Shown here piece after piece: positions 27,548 to 34,886 of a stretch of 34,886 bases of DNA. The translations under genes were made by a program, and so were the position numbers. Source of the stretch: a bacterium UBA3734 (GTDB lineage: Bacteria; Bacteroidota; Bacteroidia; Bacteroidales; Bacteroidaceae); NCBI GenBank assembly GCA_002372575.1, contig DFHC01000053.1, positions 179-35,064 on the forward strand. The letters are read 5' to 3'. Position 1 is the first letter of the stretch, and each line of letters opens with the position of its first letter. The notes beneath the pieces were generated by a model. That model worked only from the letters and a program-made list of their open reading frames with translations. It had not been told where the DNA came from and ran no database searches.

Positions 27548-28504
27548 ATGGACTGCAAGGATTTCAAAAACACAGTGGCCGACCTTTTTGACAAGGAAGT
27601 CGCCCCGAATGTGAAGGCCGAGTGCGAAAAGCACATCTGCCAGTGCGCCGAGTGCAGGGAATATTACGAAGATCTGCTGACGACAGCGGAACTTCTGCGT
27701 CCCCGACATTCACCCGTCTTGAAACGTGAGAAAATCACGTCTAATGCAAGAAAATCTACTACTTTTTATAAAGTGGCTGCCATTATTGTCGGTGCCATCT
27801 TCCTTTCAGGCATCGCCTACGCCACCATCCGCGTCTTGTCGCCTCAAAAAACGACAGAAAAAGAAGAACAGAGAATGTTGAGAGCCCATTTCGTGTCGCC
27901 CAACGAAAAAAAGAAATTCATTAAGAATCATGGCGATGCCATCATTGTCAATTGGACCAAAGGAACTTGGGTGCAGAACGGCGAAAATTCTTTTGTAGAA
28001 GAATTTCCGACCAATAAATATGGCTATTCGTTTTCCGTAAAAACTTCCACCGTAATGCTCGACGGCCAGAAACTCGACATCCACAACCTGCCGAATTTGC
28101 CTGCCTCGGCACTGAAAAAGATGGAAATCATACGTAAAGAAGACCGTCTGTTAGTCTATCTCATCACCTCGCCCACGTTAGTCCCCACTAACGTGAAAGG
28201 CAACATCAATCCCGAACTGACGATTCTGCTGACAGGAAAACCGCCGAAAGGTGCGATAATGCGTACATCAATATACACCCAACAAGGCATCCACGATAAT
28301 TTCAACTGGAAGAACTACTTATATACTTCGTGGACTTCTGAAATAGAAAACATCGGTATGCAGTTGGAAGAAGTCGCCATCCGCAAAGACCACCACGTGC
28401 GCGTGAATGTCTGCCGAGGCGTTTCCCAAGAGCATATCAACCGCATCAAAAAATTGATGCAGGAAAAAGGTATCACGAATTACGAACTGGCAAATCAAAA
28501 ATAA
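27548..28504 (+). CDS. Zinc-finger anti-sigma factor with a long periplasmic domain (module 2)
   Basis: A 318-residue single-pass membrane protein. The N-terminal zf-HC2 motif is HICQCAECREYYEDL near residues 29-43 (His then CxxC), with the sigma-binding helix before it. One transmembrane helix (VAAIIVGAIFLSGIAYATI) lies near residues 76-94. The 220-residue periplasmic part ends in HVRVNVCRGVSQEHINRIKK then LMQEKGITNYEL, which resembles the ExbD/BlaR1-type beta-alpha-beta tail. It holds the sigma factor inactive until an envelope signal acts on the periplasmic domain. Confidence 0.82.
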   Translation: MDCKDFKNTVADLFDKEVAPNVKAECEKHICQCAECREYYEDLLTTAELLRPRHSPVLKREKITSNARKSTTFYKVAAIIVGAIFLSGIAYATIRVLSPQKTTEKEEQRMLRAHFVSPNEKKKFIKNHGDAIIVNWTKGTWVQNGENSFVEEFPTNKYGYSFSVKTSTVMLDGQKLDIHNLPNLPASALKKMEIIRKEDRLLVYLITSPTLVPTNVKGNINPELTILLTGKPPKGAIMRTSIYTQQGIHDNFNWKNYLYTSWTSEIENIGMQLEEVAIRKDHHVRVNVCRGVSQEHINRIKKLMQEKGITNYELANQK

Positions 28505-28525
28505 CCCTTTTTTAATGTCGAAAAA

Positions 28526-29389
28526 ATGTATAAATCCACTATTTTTGTTTTTTTGCTCATCTTTGGCACCTATAACAATTGTATGATGGCGCAGCCAAAA
28601 ATCGGAGCTCGTGTACCTATTAGAGAAAAGCGTGGTTACGACCAACGGAAAGTCATTGACACGGCTAACGTGCGTGTACTTTATGCCCTTAATGCAAAAA
28701 ACATCAAGGATGAAAGCACTTACATCGACCTCGCCAAGTTAGAGGTGGGCAAACGAGTATGGAAGTACAGCAGCGAGTTCATTTTCCTCTCAGACCAAAA
28801 AGCCATTAAGTGGAAGAAAGAGAAGAAATATAAAGGTAGAGTTCCCAAAAGTTTTTGGATAAATGGAAGGAATCATGAATACTGGAGCGAGTTGGCTTTC
28901 TCTGATTACTTCATACGGGGAAATGGACTAACGGAATGGGCATGTATGCCTCTATTTGCCGAAAAAGATAATGGACGCTACACGGAATCGTGGCCACTGA
29001 TGCGGTGGACGTTAGGTAGTCAGCACCAGACAATTCTCGGATATCGCTGTCAGAAAGCACTGTGCCGCTTTCGTGGCCGCGACTTTGTGGCGTGGTTCGC
29101 CCCCGATGTGCCTATCAAGGGAGGGCCGTGGAAATTCGGCGGCTTGCCCGGATGTATTTTAAAAGTTTATGATGTAGATAGAAACTATGTCTGGGAAGCT
29201 ATCGCCATCGAACGCGGTACGTTCAAAATCACACAGTATCCTGAAAAACTATACCCGGTAACCAAACGAGAACGCATCTGGAAACTCCAACGACGTTATG
29301 TTGAGGATTATTGGGATGCTCTCGGTGTGGAATGGATAGATGGAAGCAGACAGAAGAAACAGAAATACGAACAGTTAGAAAAAGAGTAA
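28526..29389 (+). CDS. GLPGLI-family protein 1 (GLPGC variant)
   Basis: A 287-residue secreted protein of the GLPGLI family (TIGR01200), known almost only from Bacteroidetes and of unknown function. The N-terminal signal peptide is hydrophobic to about residue 22. It then has DTANVRVLYALNAKNIKDES, ILGYRCQKALCRFRGRDFVA and the hallmark GPWKFGGLPGCILKV near residue 200, where the usual L is replaced by Cys. It ends YEQLEKE. It starts 21 bases after the anti-sigma stop, and the next GLPGLI gene follows 16 bases downstream. Confidence 0.88.
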   Translation: MYKSTIFVFLLIFGTYNNCMMAQPKIGARVPIREKRGYDQRKVIDTANVRVLYALNAKNIKDESTYIDLAKLEVGKRVWKYSSEFIFLSDQKAIKWKKEKKYKGRVPKSFWINGRNHEYWSELAFSDYFIRGNGLTEWACMPLFAEKDNGRYTESWPLMRWTLGSQHQTILGYRCQKALCRFRGRDFVAWFAPDVPIKGGPWKFGGLPGCILKVYDVDRNYVWEAIAIERGTFKITQYPEKLYPVTKRERIWKLQRRYVEDYWDALGVEWIDGSRQKKQKYEQLEKE

Positions 29390-29405
29390 TTGTCAATGAA
29401 ATTTT

Positions 29406-30290
29406 ATGAAAAAGAAAATTATTTTTTGCATCATTTTTTGTGCAACTTGCTTGAATCTGTTTGCACAGCCTAAAAATGCACATTGTACGGCTCCAAGTAA
29501 TAGGAAAGCGGGCAATATGTCTGTGGTTGATACGACTCGCATTCGGGCGTGGTATGCTTTCAATGCAGATGATATCAAAAATGAGGACACGTATATAGAC
29601 TGTCAGCGTTTGGACGTCGGGAAACGTGTAATCAAGTATTATAGCGAGTTCCTTTTTCGCTCCGACTCACTGATTGCCGTGTGGAAAAAGAAAAATCCGA
29701 GAGCGAATAGTATGCCGAGATTTCTTGGAAATGGTGGAAAGAACAAAGACAGATGGAGTGAATATGAATACTCTGATATTTTTATTACCAAAGGAAAACT
29801 GACGGAGTATGCTTCTATGCCGTCGTCGTTGGAAAAATATAATTCCTATTATACAGAACCTTATCCGCTGCAACAATGGAAAATCGGGACAGAAACCCAG
29901 ACGATTCTCGGTTACCAATGCCAGAAAGCCACCTGCCGTTGGCGCGGTCGCGATTTCGTGGCGTGGTTCACTTCAAGCATTCCCGTGAAAGCGGGCCCGT
30001 GGAAGTTTGGCGGATTGCCGGGGCTGATACTGAAATTGCAAGATACGGACGGGCTGTATCGTTTTGAAGCCGTACAGATTTCGTCGAAGCCATTTCCCAT
30101 CCACAAATATGATTTTAAGAACTACCATTCTTCCACACGCGAAAAAGTCTGGAAAATGCAAAAATCTTTCAATGAGAACTATCCTAAAGCCGCAGGTCTG
30201 CGTAAAGTTTCTTTCGACGCAAAAGGACATGCCATTCCCGGTGAGGCAATTTCTAAATATACACCGTATGAGCCTTTAGAGAAGGAATAA
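29406..30290 (+). CDS. GLPGLI-family protein 2
   Basis: A 294-residue secreted GLPGLI-family protein. The signal peptide is MKKKIIFCIIFCATCLNLFA. The family core includes DTTRIRAWYAFNADDIKNED, ILGYQCQKATCRWRGRDFVA and GPWKFGGLPGLILKL near residue 200. The end is PYEPLEKE. It is clearly paralogous to the genes before and after it, and all three keep one Cys pair in the CQKA-x-C segment, likely a disulfide. The stop is 44 bases before the double-glycine peptide gene. Confidence 0.9.
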   Translation: MKKKIIFCIIFCATCLNLFAQPKNAHCTAPSNRKAGNMSVVDTTRIRAWYAFNADDIKNEDTYIDCQRLDVGKRVIKYYSEFLFRSDSLIAVWKKKNPRANSMPRFLGNGGKNKDRWSEYEYSDIFITKGKLTEYASMPSSLEKYNSYYTEPYPLQQWKIGTETQTILGYQCQKATCRWRGRDFVAWFTSSIPVKAGPWKFGGLPGLILKLQDTDGLYRFEAVQISSKPFPIHKYDFKNYHSSTREKVWKMQKSFNENYPKAAGLRKVSFDAKGHAIPGEAISKYTPYEPLEKE

Positions 30291-30334
30291 CCTTTTTTTA
30301 TTAACTAATTTATTAACTAAAAAACTTTACAAAA

Positions 30335-30475
30335 ATGAAAATTAAACGATTTAAATTGAATGCACTTTCTGCGGAAACCCTTCAGCGGAAAGAATTGAGT
30401 TCCATTGTTGGAGGTGACACTTGTGGTTGTGGATGTCTTTTTGCAGGTCAACCAGGTGGCTCATTTTCTGTTTAA
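30335..30475 (+). CDS. Double-glycine-leader peptide with Cys-rich core (RiPP/bacteriocin-like precursor)
   Basis: A 46-residue frame missed by normal length cut-offs. Residues 1-27 form a leader: a basic start MKIKRFKLNALSAE and then LQRKELSSIVGG, matching the Bacteroidetes natural-product leader pattern (TIGR04149-like, K-E-L-x-x-[IV]-V-G-G). After the GG comes a 19-residue core, DTCGCGCLFAGQPGGSFSV, with three cysteines in CGCGC. Leaders of this type are cut by C39-type ABC exporters. No such exporter or modifying enzyme is in the window. It lies between GLPGLI genes 2 and 3, with a 13-bp hairpin just downstream. Confidence 0.8.
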   Translation: MKIKRFKLNALSAETLQRKELSSIVGGDTCGCGCLFAGQPGGSFSV

Positions 30476-30482
30476 TCGTTTC

Positions 30483-30518
30483 TTAGGGGAAGATGCGAAC
30501 TCCTCATCTTCCCCCTAA
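30483..30518 (+). terminator. Hairpin after the peptide gene (partial terminator or RNA stabiliser)
   Basis: TTAGGGGAAGATG (30483-30495) pairs with CATCTTCCCCCTAA (30505-30518) over 13 bp with one bulged C. No T run follows at once, so it may act as a partial terminator or protect the 3' end of a peptide-rich short transcript. Confidence 0.6.
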
Positions 30519-30542
30519 CAATTTAAATTGATATTCTTTTGT

Positions 30543-31388
30543 ATGAAAAATTTTATCATAATAACCCTATTGTTGGCGAATGCGATGGCATTTGCCCAGA
30601 ACAAGCAAAGTCGCATAGGCTATGTTGCCATGTCGAATACCGACAACTACGTGGTGTTCGACACGGCAACCGTCCGTGTCTGGTATGCATTGAATGCCCT
30701 TGACATCAACGACGAGAACTCCTATATCGACTGGCAGATTCTTGAGGTAGGCAAGTACAGCAACAAGTATTACAGCTACTTCGTGTGGGAGTCGGATTCG
30801 CTTAGAACCGTCGATTACAGGACTAATCGCTCTGGTAGTTTTTCTAACAAGTTGCTTCCCCGAGGTCGCAACGGGAAAGGGCATTGGAACGAGCTGCAAT
30901 ATCATGTGCTGATAGCAGAAAACGGAAAGATTAGGACATACAACCGTGAGCGTCTGCCGCAATACGAGGGATATTATGACGAGCCATATCCAAATCAGCA
31001 ATGGACGCTCACGCCGGATACCGCCACCGTCAGTGGCTACCATTGCCAAAAAGCGACATGCCATTTCCGCGGACGCGATTTCGAGGCATGGTTCACGACT
31101 GATGTCCCGTTGAAATTCGGTCCATGGAAGTTCGGCGGTTTGCCTGGCCTTATCGTCAAGGTCTATGACGCCGACCATTACTACACTTTCGAGTGTACAA
31201 AAGTGGAGCGTGTCCATCGGCCTATGGTCAAAAGCAAATACAGTCGCCGTCGTCCCATCAAACGTGAGACCGTGTTGAAATTCGAGCGGAAAATCAACGA
31301 GAATCCCGGAAAGCTATTGGGATGGAAGGATATGGAAGGAAATATCATCTCAAAATTCTATCCTTACGAACCAATTGAATTAGAATAA
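30543..31388 (+). CDS. GLPGLI-family protein 3
   Basis: A 281-residue secreted GLPGLI-family protein. The ATG at 30543 gives the signal peptide MKNFIIITLLLANAMAFAQ; the frame upstream is not needed. It has the family core DTATVRVWYALNALDINDEN, VSGYHCQKATCHFRGRDFEA and GPWKFGGLPGLIVKV near residue 197, and ends PYEPIELE. It stops 7 bases before the TonB-receptor-like gene, so the two are almost certainly co-translated. GLPGLI proteins often neighbour this class of outer-membrane receptor. Confidence 0.9.
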   Translation: MKNFIIITLLLANAMAFAQNKQSRIGYVAMSNTDNYVVFDTATVRVWYALNALDINDENSYIDWQILEVGKYSNKYYSYFVWESDSLRTVDYRTNRSGSFSNKLLPRGRNGKGHWNELQYHVLIAENGKIRTYNRERLPQYEGYYDEPYPNQQWTLTPDTATVSGYHCQKATCHFRGRDFEAWFTTDVPLKFGPWKFGGLPGLIVKVYDADHYYTFECTKVERVHRPMVKSKYSRRRPIKRETVLKFERKINENPGKLLGWKDMEGNIISKFYPYEPIELE

Positions 31389-31395
31389 AGTTACA

Positions 31396-34071
31396 ATGAT
31401 GCCGAAAAGAGTTATAGCCATCGTCGTTTTAGCCGTCCTATGCAGGTCGCTGAATGCCCAAACCGTGATTGAGGGCACTGTGCTCGACGCACGGGACAAG
31501 CCTGTAGAAGCGTATGTGACCGTTGCGCCGAAAGGAACGGGAACCATCCTGAACTTTGCCGATACCGACGCGAAAGGCCACTACAAACTGGAATTCAATT
31601 CTTCGGCAGACACCATTTTGGTGACGGCATCGGGACTGACCATCGGCAACCAAGTGAAAACCGTGCCGAATCGCAGCCAGAAGCTTGACTTCCGAGTCAG
31701 TGAGCAAAGCATACAAATCAAGGAAGTGACGGTGAAAGCCCAGAAAATCAGGCAAAGCGGCGACACGCTGAACTACCTCGTCGGCGCCTACCAACAGCAG
31801 GGCGACCGCGTCATCGGCGATGTGCTGAAACGGATGCCGGGCATTGAGGTGTCGGGCAATGGAAGCATCAAGTTCAACGGGAAGAGCATCAGCAAGTTCT
31901 ATGTGGAGGACATGGACCTGCTGCAAGGCCGCTACGGCATCGCCACGAACAACATCAATGCGCAGGATGTTTCCACCGTGCAGGTGCTGGAAAACCATCA
32001 GCCCGTCAAGACGCTGCAGGGGAAGACGCTGAGCGACGACGTCGCCATCAACCTGAAATTGAAAAACTCGGCCAAGGGAACGGTGGCCGTCAACACGATG
32101 TTGGGCGGCGGATTGCAACAGGTGCAGACCATCGGGAAAAATCCCCTTTGGACGGCAGAACTCGTCGGGATGTATTTTGCCAAACGACGGCAGAATATGA
32201 CCCTGTATAAAGGCAACAACACGGGGGGCGATGTTTCCAAGGAACTGACACAACATTATTCTGGCATCAACAGTGTGCGACTCTATCCTTTCTGTCCTTC
32301 CGGCGCAGTGATGCCGTCTGGCTCGGGCCTGCCCCAAGAGCGCACTTTTGACAACCATTCCCACATCGTGACGATGAATCATCTGGAAAAACTCAACAAG
32401 GATGCGGAAATCGGGCTGAACATCGCCTTTCACAACGACCGAGTCCACCGTGAGGGAACGGCGGAGGGCGACCGCTTCGTGAGCGAAGACCAACGCCTGC
32501 TGACAAAAGAGACATTGTCCAGCGAAACGAAAATCAACAACTTGAACATACAGACCCGATACAATTGGAATGCGGCGAACGGTTTTCTGGCGAATGTATT
32601 GAAATTCGATGCCAACTGGAATGCAGACCATGTTGAGAGTTCCCTTTCTTCGAAATCGTCCGGGGCAAGTCCCATTAACTATGGAGATGAGCGCGTCAGG
32701 CAGCATTTTGACCGTCCACAACTGTCCATCAGCAACACTTTCAACACCATCCGAAACTTCGGCAAGCATACGCTCGACCTGCATTTCTCGGCAGGCTATG
32801 CCCATCGTCCCAACACCCTTTCCGTCGGTATCGACTCACTGCTGCAAGGCACATCGAAAACTTATGAGCAGGAAGTCCGCTCACACCATATCACGGGCAA
32901 CTTCCACACGAACTACAGCTTCCGTCTCGGCTCGTTTTCGCTGAACTACGGCATTGTCGCCCACGCCAGTATGCACGGCATCAAGACCGACCTCGACGGT
33001 TTCGACACACAAGGCCATTCTGCCCAGAACGACTTGTGGTACAACACCTATGAACTGGTGTTTGGGCAGAACTATAAATTCGAGGAAGGCGGTTGGCGGA
33101 TTTCCCTGGGCTGTCCACTGAACCTTTACACGCAGACACTCGACGACCGCATCCGCAACGACAAGCACAGCTATACCCACCTGCTCGTCACACCGTCGTT
33201 CTCCGCAGGCTACGAATGGCGCGACTGGAGCGGAAGCGTCAATGCCAGCTATTCCAAAACGGTGGGCGACCCCGGCGGAATCTACAGCGGCTACATCATG
33301 AACAACTACCGCTCGTTCCAACGCTCTTACGTGGAGCAACTTTCCGAAACAAGCCGCTTCGGAGCAGGTGCAAGCATGGCCTATCGCAGTGCGCTCACGG
33401 CCACGTTCATCCGCCTAAATGCCAATTACGGACACACTCGAAACAATCAGATTTACGACTACGACTATCACGGAGCAACAAGTGTCGTGCAGGCCGTCAG
33501 CCAAAAGACATCATCCGACAATTATGGCTTCGGGGCCGACGGCAGCAAGGGCTTTGATTGGCTGCAAGCCACTTTGAGAGCTTTCTGCGGCTATCAATAT
33601 TCCCAAAGCGAACAACTCATCGGCGGCATCCTCTACCCCTACCACTCGCGCACCGTCAGTTTCGGGGCAGGTGGAACCATCACCCCCTTGCCGTGGCTGA
33701 ATCTCGTGCTCAGCAGCGGATTCAGTTGGAACAAGAGCCAAACCGACAGGGAACACGACGACCTTGTGCGAACAATCCGCTCGGCCACCCAACGGCTGAA
33801 AATCAGTGTCTTCGTGACCAAACAACTCACCCTGACGGCCACCGTCGAGGACAACTACAACAACCTGACAGACGAAAACCGCCACGCTTGGTTCGGCGAT
33901 GCGATGGCAAAACTCAAATTGAAACACATCGACTTGGAACTGCAACTGAACAATCTTTTCGACCAGCGCACCTACACCCGCGTCAATTACAGCGGCCTCG
34001 ACATCTTTACCTCGACGAGTCGGCTTCGACCACGAAATATCGTTGGAACAATAAGATTTAAACTGTTATAG
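31396..34071 (+). CDS. TonB-dependent-receptor-like outer-membrane protein with carboxypeptidase-like domain
   Basis: An 891-residue outer-membrane protein. It has a signal peptide (MMPKRVIAIVVLAVLCRSLN), then a carboxypeptidase regulatory-like beta sandwich at about residues 23-105 (VIEGTVLDARDKPVEAYVTV). A plug-like domain near 120-215 follows (GDVLKRMPGIEVSGNGSIKF, then FYVEDMDLLQGRYGI and VSTVQVLENHQPVKTL). A long beta-barrel ends RNIVGTIRFKLL with aromatic/hydrophobic alternation. It probably imports or exports a ligand through the outer membrane; the neighbouring peptide or a metal complex are candidates, by inference. It is the last gene of module 2; a terminator lies at 34197-34225. 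Confidence 0.88.
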   Translation: MMPKRVIAIVVLAVLCRSLNAQTVIEGTVLDARDKPVEAYVTVAPKGTGTILNFADTDAKGHYKLEFNSSADTILVTASGLTIGNQVKTVPNRSQKLDFRVSEQSIQIKEVTVKAQKIRQSGDTLNYLVGAYQQQGDRVIGDVLKRMPGIEVSGNGSIKFNGKSISKFYVEDMDLLQGRYGIATNNINAQDVSTVQVLENHQPVKTLQGKTLSDDVAINLKLKNSAKGTVAVNTMLGGGLQQVQTIGKNPLWTAELVGMYFAKRRQNMTLYKGNNTGGDVSKELTQHYSGINSVRLYPFCPSGAVMPSGSGLPQERTFDNHSHIVTMNHLEKLNKDAEIGLNIAFHNDRVHREGTAEGDRFVSEDQRLLTKETLSSETKINNLNIQTRYNWNAANGFLANVLKFDANWNADHVESSLSSKSSGASPINYGDERVRQHFDRPQLSISNTFNTIRNFGKHTLDLHFSAGYAHRPNTLSVGIDSLLQGTSKTYEQEVRSHHITGNFHTNYSFRLGSFSLNYGIVAHASMHGIKTDLDGFDTQGHSAQNDLWYNTYELVFGQNYKFEEGGWRISLGCPLNLYTQTLDDRIRNDKHSYTHLLVTPSFSAGYEWRDWSGSVNASYSKTVGDPGGIYSGYIMNNYRSFQRSYVEQLSETSRFGAGASMAYRSALTATFIRLNANYGHTRNNQIYDYDYHGATSVVQAVSQKTSSDNYGFGADGSKGFDWLQATLRAFCGYQYSQSEQLIGGILYPYHSRTVSFGAGGTITPLPWLNLVLSSGFSWNKSQTDREHDDLVRTIRSATQRLKISVFVTKQLTLTATVEDNYNNLTDENRHAWFGDAMAKLKLKHIDLELQLNNLFDQRTYTRVNYSGLDIFTSTSRLRPRNIVGTIRFKLL

Positions 34072-34196
34072 CATATGGAGACGATATTTTTCCGCCAAAT
34101 TCAAGACCTCCGACAAAACGATTTTCGAGCTGTTTTTCTTTAAATCGATGCTGCCAAGCTCCCAATCGGAAAATCATAAAAAACAATAATTAAGCG

Positions 34197-34225
34197 GGTT
34201 AAACCTTTGCGGTTTGGCCTTTTTT
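34197..34225 (+). terminator. Terminator of sigma module 2, overlapping the pnp promoter
   Basis: A 9-bp stem, GGTTAAACC/GGTTTGGCC with two G-U pairs (34197-34205 and 34211-34219), is followed by TTTTTT. The loop holds TTTG (34206-34209), which is also the -33 of the pnp promoter. Confidence 0.8.
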
Positions 34226-34236
34226 GTGTACCTTTG
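34206..34236 (+). promoter_or_regulatory. Promoter of pnp
   Basis: TTTG (34206-34209), a 19-base spacer and TACCTTTG (34229-34236) form the canonical Bacteroidetes -33/-7 pair. It gives a pnp leader of about 70 bases. Confidence 0.72.
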
Positions 34237-34314
34237 CGCCCGATTATGCGGAAAAGGCATAGTCTTGATAGTATTTTTAGATGTTTTTTTAAGAAAAAGT
34301 AAAGTAATTTTTAG

Positions 34315-34886
34315 ATGAACGTAATTACGAAAAGTGTTCAATTGGCCGATGGAAGAACCATCACAATTGAAACCGGAAAAGTGGCAAAACAGGCCGACGG
34401 AAGCGTTGTTCTCCGTATGAACAACACCGTGCTCCTCGCCACTGTCTGCGCCGCAAAAGATGCAGTACCAGGAACAGATTTCATGCCTTTGCAGGTTGAT
34501 TACCGCGAGCAGTACAGCGCTGCCGGACGATTCCCCGGCGGCTTTACGAAGCGCGAGGGTAAGCCCGGCGACAACGAGATTCTGACGAGCCGACTCGTGG
34601 ATCGCGTGTTGCGCCCGCTCTTCCCGAGCAACTACCACGCCGAGGTGTATGTGAACGTGATGCTTCTCTCGGCCGACGGAGTTGACCAGCCCGATGCGCT
34701 CGCAGGCTTTGCAGCCTCGGCAGCACTGGCATGTTCCGATATTCCGTTTGAATGTCCCATCAGCGAGGTCCGCGTGGCCCGCGTGAACGGCGAGTATGTC
34801 ATCAACCCCACTTTCCAGCAGATGAAAGAGGCCGACATGGACATCATGGTGGGTGCCTCGGCAGAGAACATCATGATGGTGGAAGG
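34315..34886 (+). CDS. pnp: Polyribonucleotide nucleotidyltransferase, 5' part
   Basis: The frame is open from ATG at 34315 to the window end (about 190 residues). It encodes the first RNase PH domain of PNPase: [53 protein letters not shown], then [13 protein letters not shown] and NVMLLSADG. PNPase degrades RNA 3' to 5' by phosphorolysis and is part of RNA-decay complexes. The truncation is due to the window edge. A Bacteroidetes promoter lies about 80 bases upstream. Confidence 0.95.
   Translation, partial: MNVITKSVQLADGRTITIETGKVAKQADGSVVLRMNNTVLLATVCAAKDAVPGTDFMPLQVDYREQYSAAGRFPGGFTKREGKPGDNEILTSRLVDRVLRPLFPSNYHAEVYVNVMLLSADGVDQPDALAGFAASAALACSDIPFECPISEVRVARVNGEYVINPTFQQMKEADMDIMVGASAENIMMVE

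Noticed and set aside
30483..30518. Another copy of the in-frame palindromic element
   Set aside because: It is intergenic, has a different sequence (AAGATG arms), and lacks the GGGGAGG-TTGG half.
27026..34071. Complete RiPP biosynthetic cluster
   Set aside because: No radical SAM, cyclodehydratase, lanthionine enzyme or C39 exporter is present, so only a precursor-like peptide can be claimed.
34076..34145. 22-codon ORF after the TonB-receptor-like gene
   Set aside because: It has no leader, motif or clear ribosome site, and lies in the A/T-rich tail before the terminator.

Overview
The window looks like a chromosome segment of a Bacteroidales bacterium, most likely Prevotellaceae. The evidence is the recurrent Bacteroidetes promoter element TAnnTTTG upstream of many starts, the weak Shine-Dalgarno sites, a Bacteroidetes-type pckA tail and pnp head, GLPGLI-family proteins, a YARHG/DUF3160 protein, and a secreted M6 protease ending in a Prevotella-like C-terminal segment. 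The assignment is by pattern recognition only.

Region 1 (1-7752) holds the pckA 3' end with its terminator, then a 7.5-kb integrated element bounded by a 17-bp direct repeat (153-169 and 7680-7696). The right copy is the 3' end of an intact tRNA-Arg(CCU) gene. Every gene of the element is on the minus strand: tyrosine integrase, unknown protein, excisionase-like HTH, DUF6291-like protein, DnaB-type helicase, RusA-type resolvase, phage tail-like protein, TerS-like small protein, two unknown small proteins and a HigBA-type toxin-antitoxin pair. No capsid, portal, large terminase or conjugation gene is present, so it resembles a phage satellite more than a prophage or ICE.

Region 2 (7753-24160) is core-like. 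It has a secreted M6 protease, a FadL/OmpP1-type outer-membrane protein, PriA, and a tight minus-strand operon running from an iron alcohol dehydrogenase through a lipoprotein flavin reductase, a cysteine-less TlpA-like lipoprotein, an FG-GAP-like protein, DUF3160 and CapA to NUDIX. An OhrR/MarR-like regulator with a small HTH protein and a ZIP metal transporter follows. Three of these genes (priA, capA-like, zip) carry an in-frame G/C-rich palindromic insertion of one family. In priA two inverted 33-bp copies flank a DUF559 (Vsr-like) endonuclease domain, so PriA is read through as one protein with a nuclease inserted between helicase motifs.

Region 3 (24160-34310) is accessory and on the plus strand: a truncated lipoprotein behind three OhrR-like operators, then two ECF sigma/anti-sigma modules. 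The first controls an unknown secreted protein. The second is followed by three GLPGLI paralogues, a 46-residue double-glycine-leader peptide with a CGCGC core that is too short for usual gene calling, and a TonB-receptor-like outer-membrane protein. I infer a sigma-controlled envelope system built around a small secreted Cys-rich peptide. The window ends in the 5' part of pnp.
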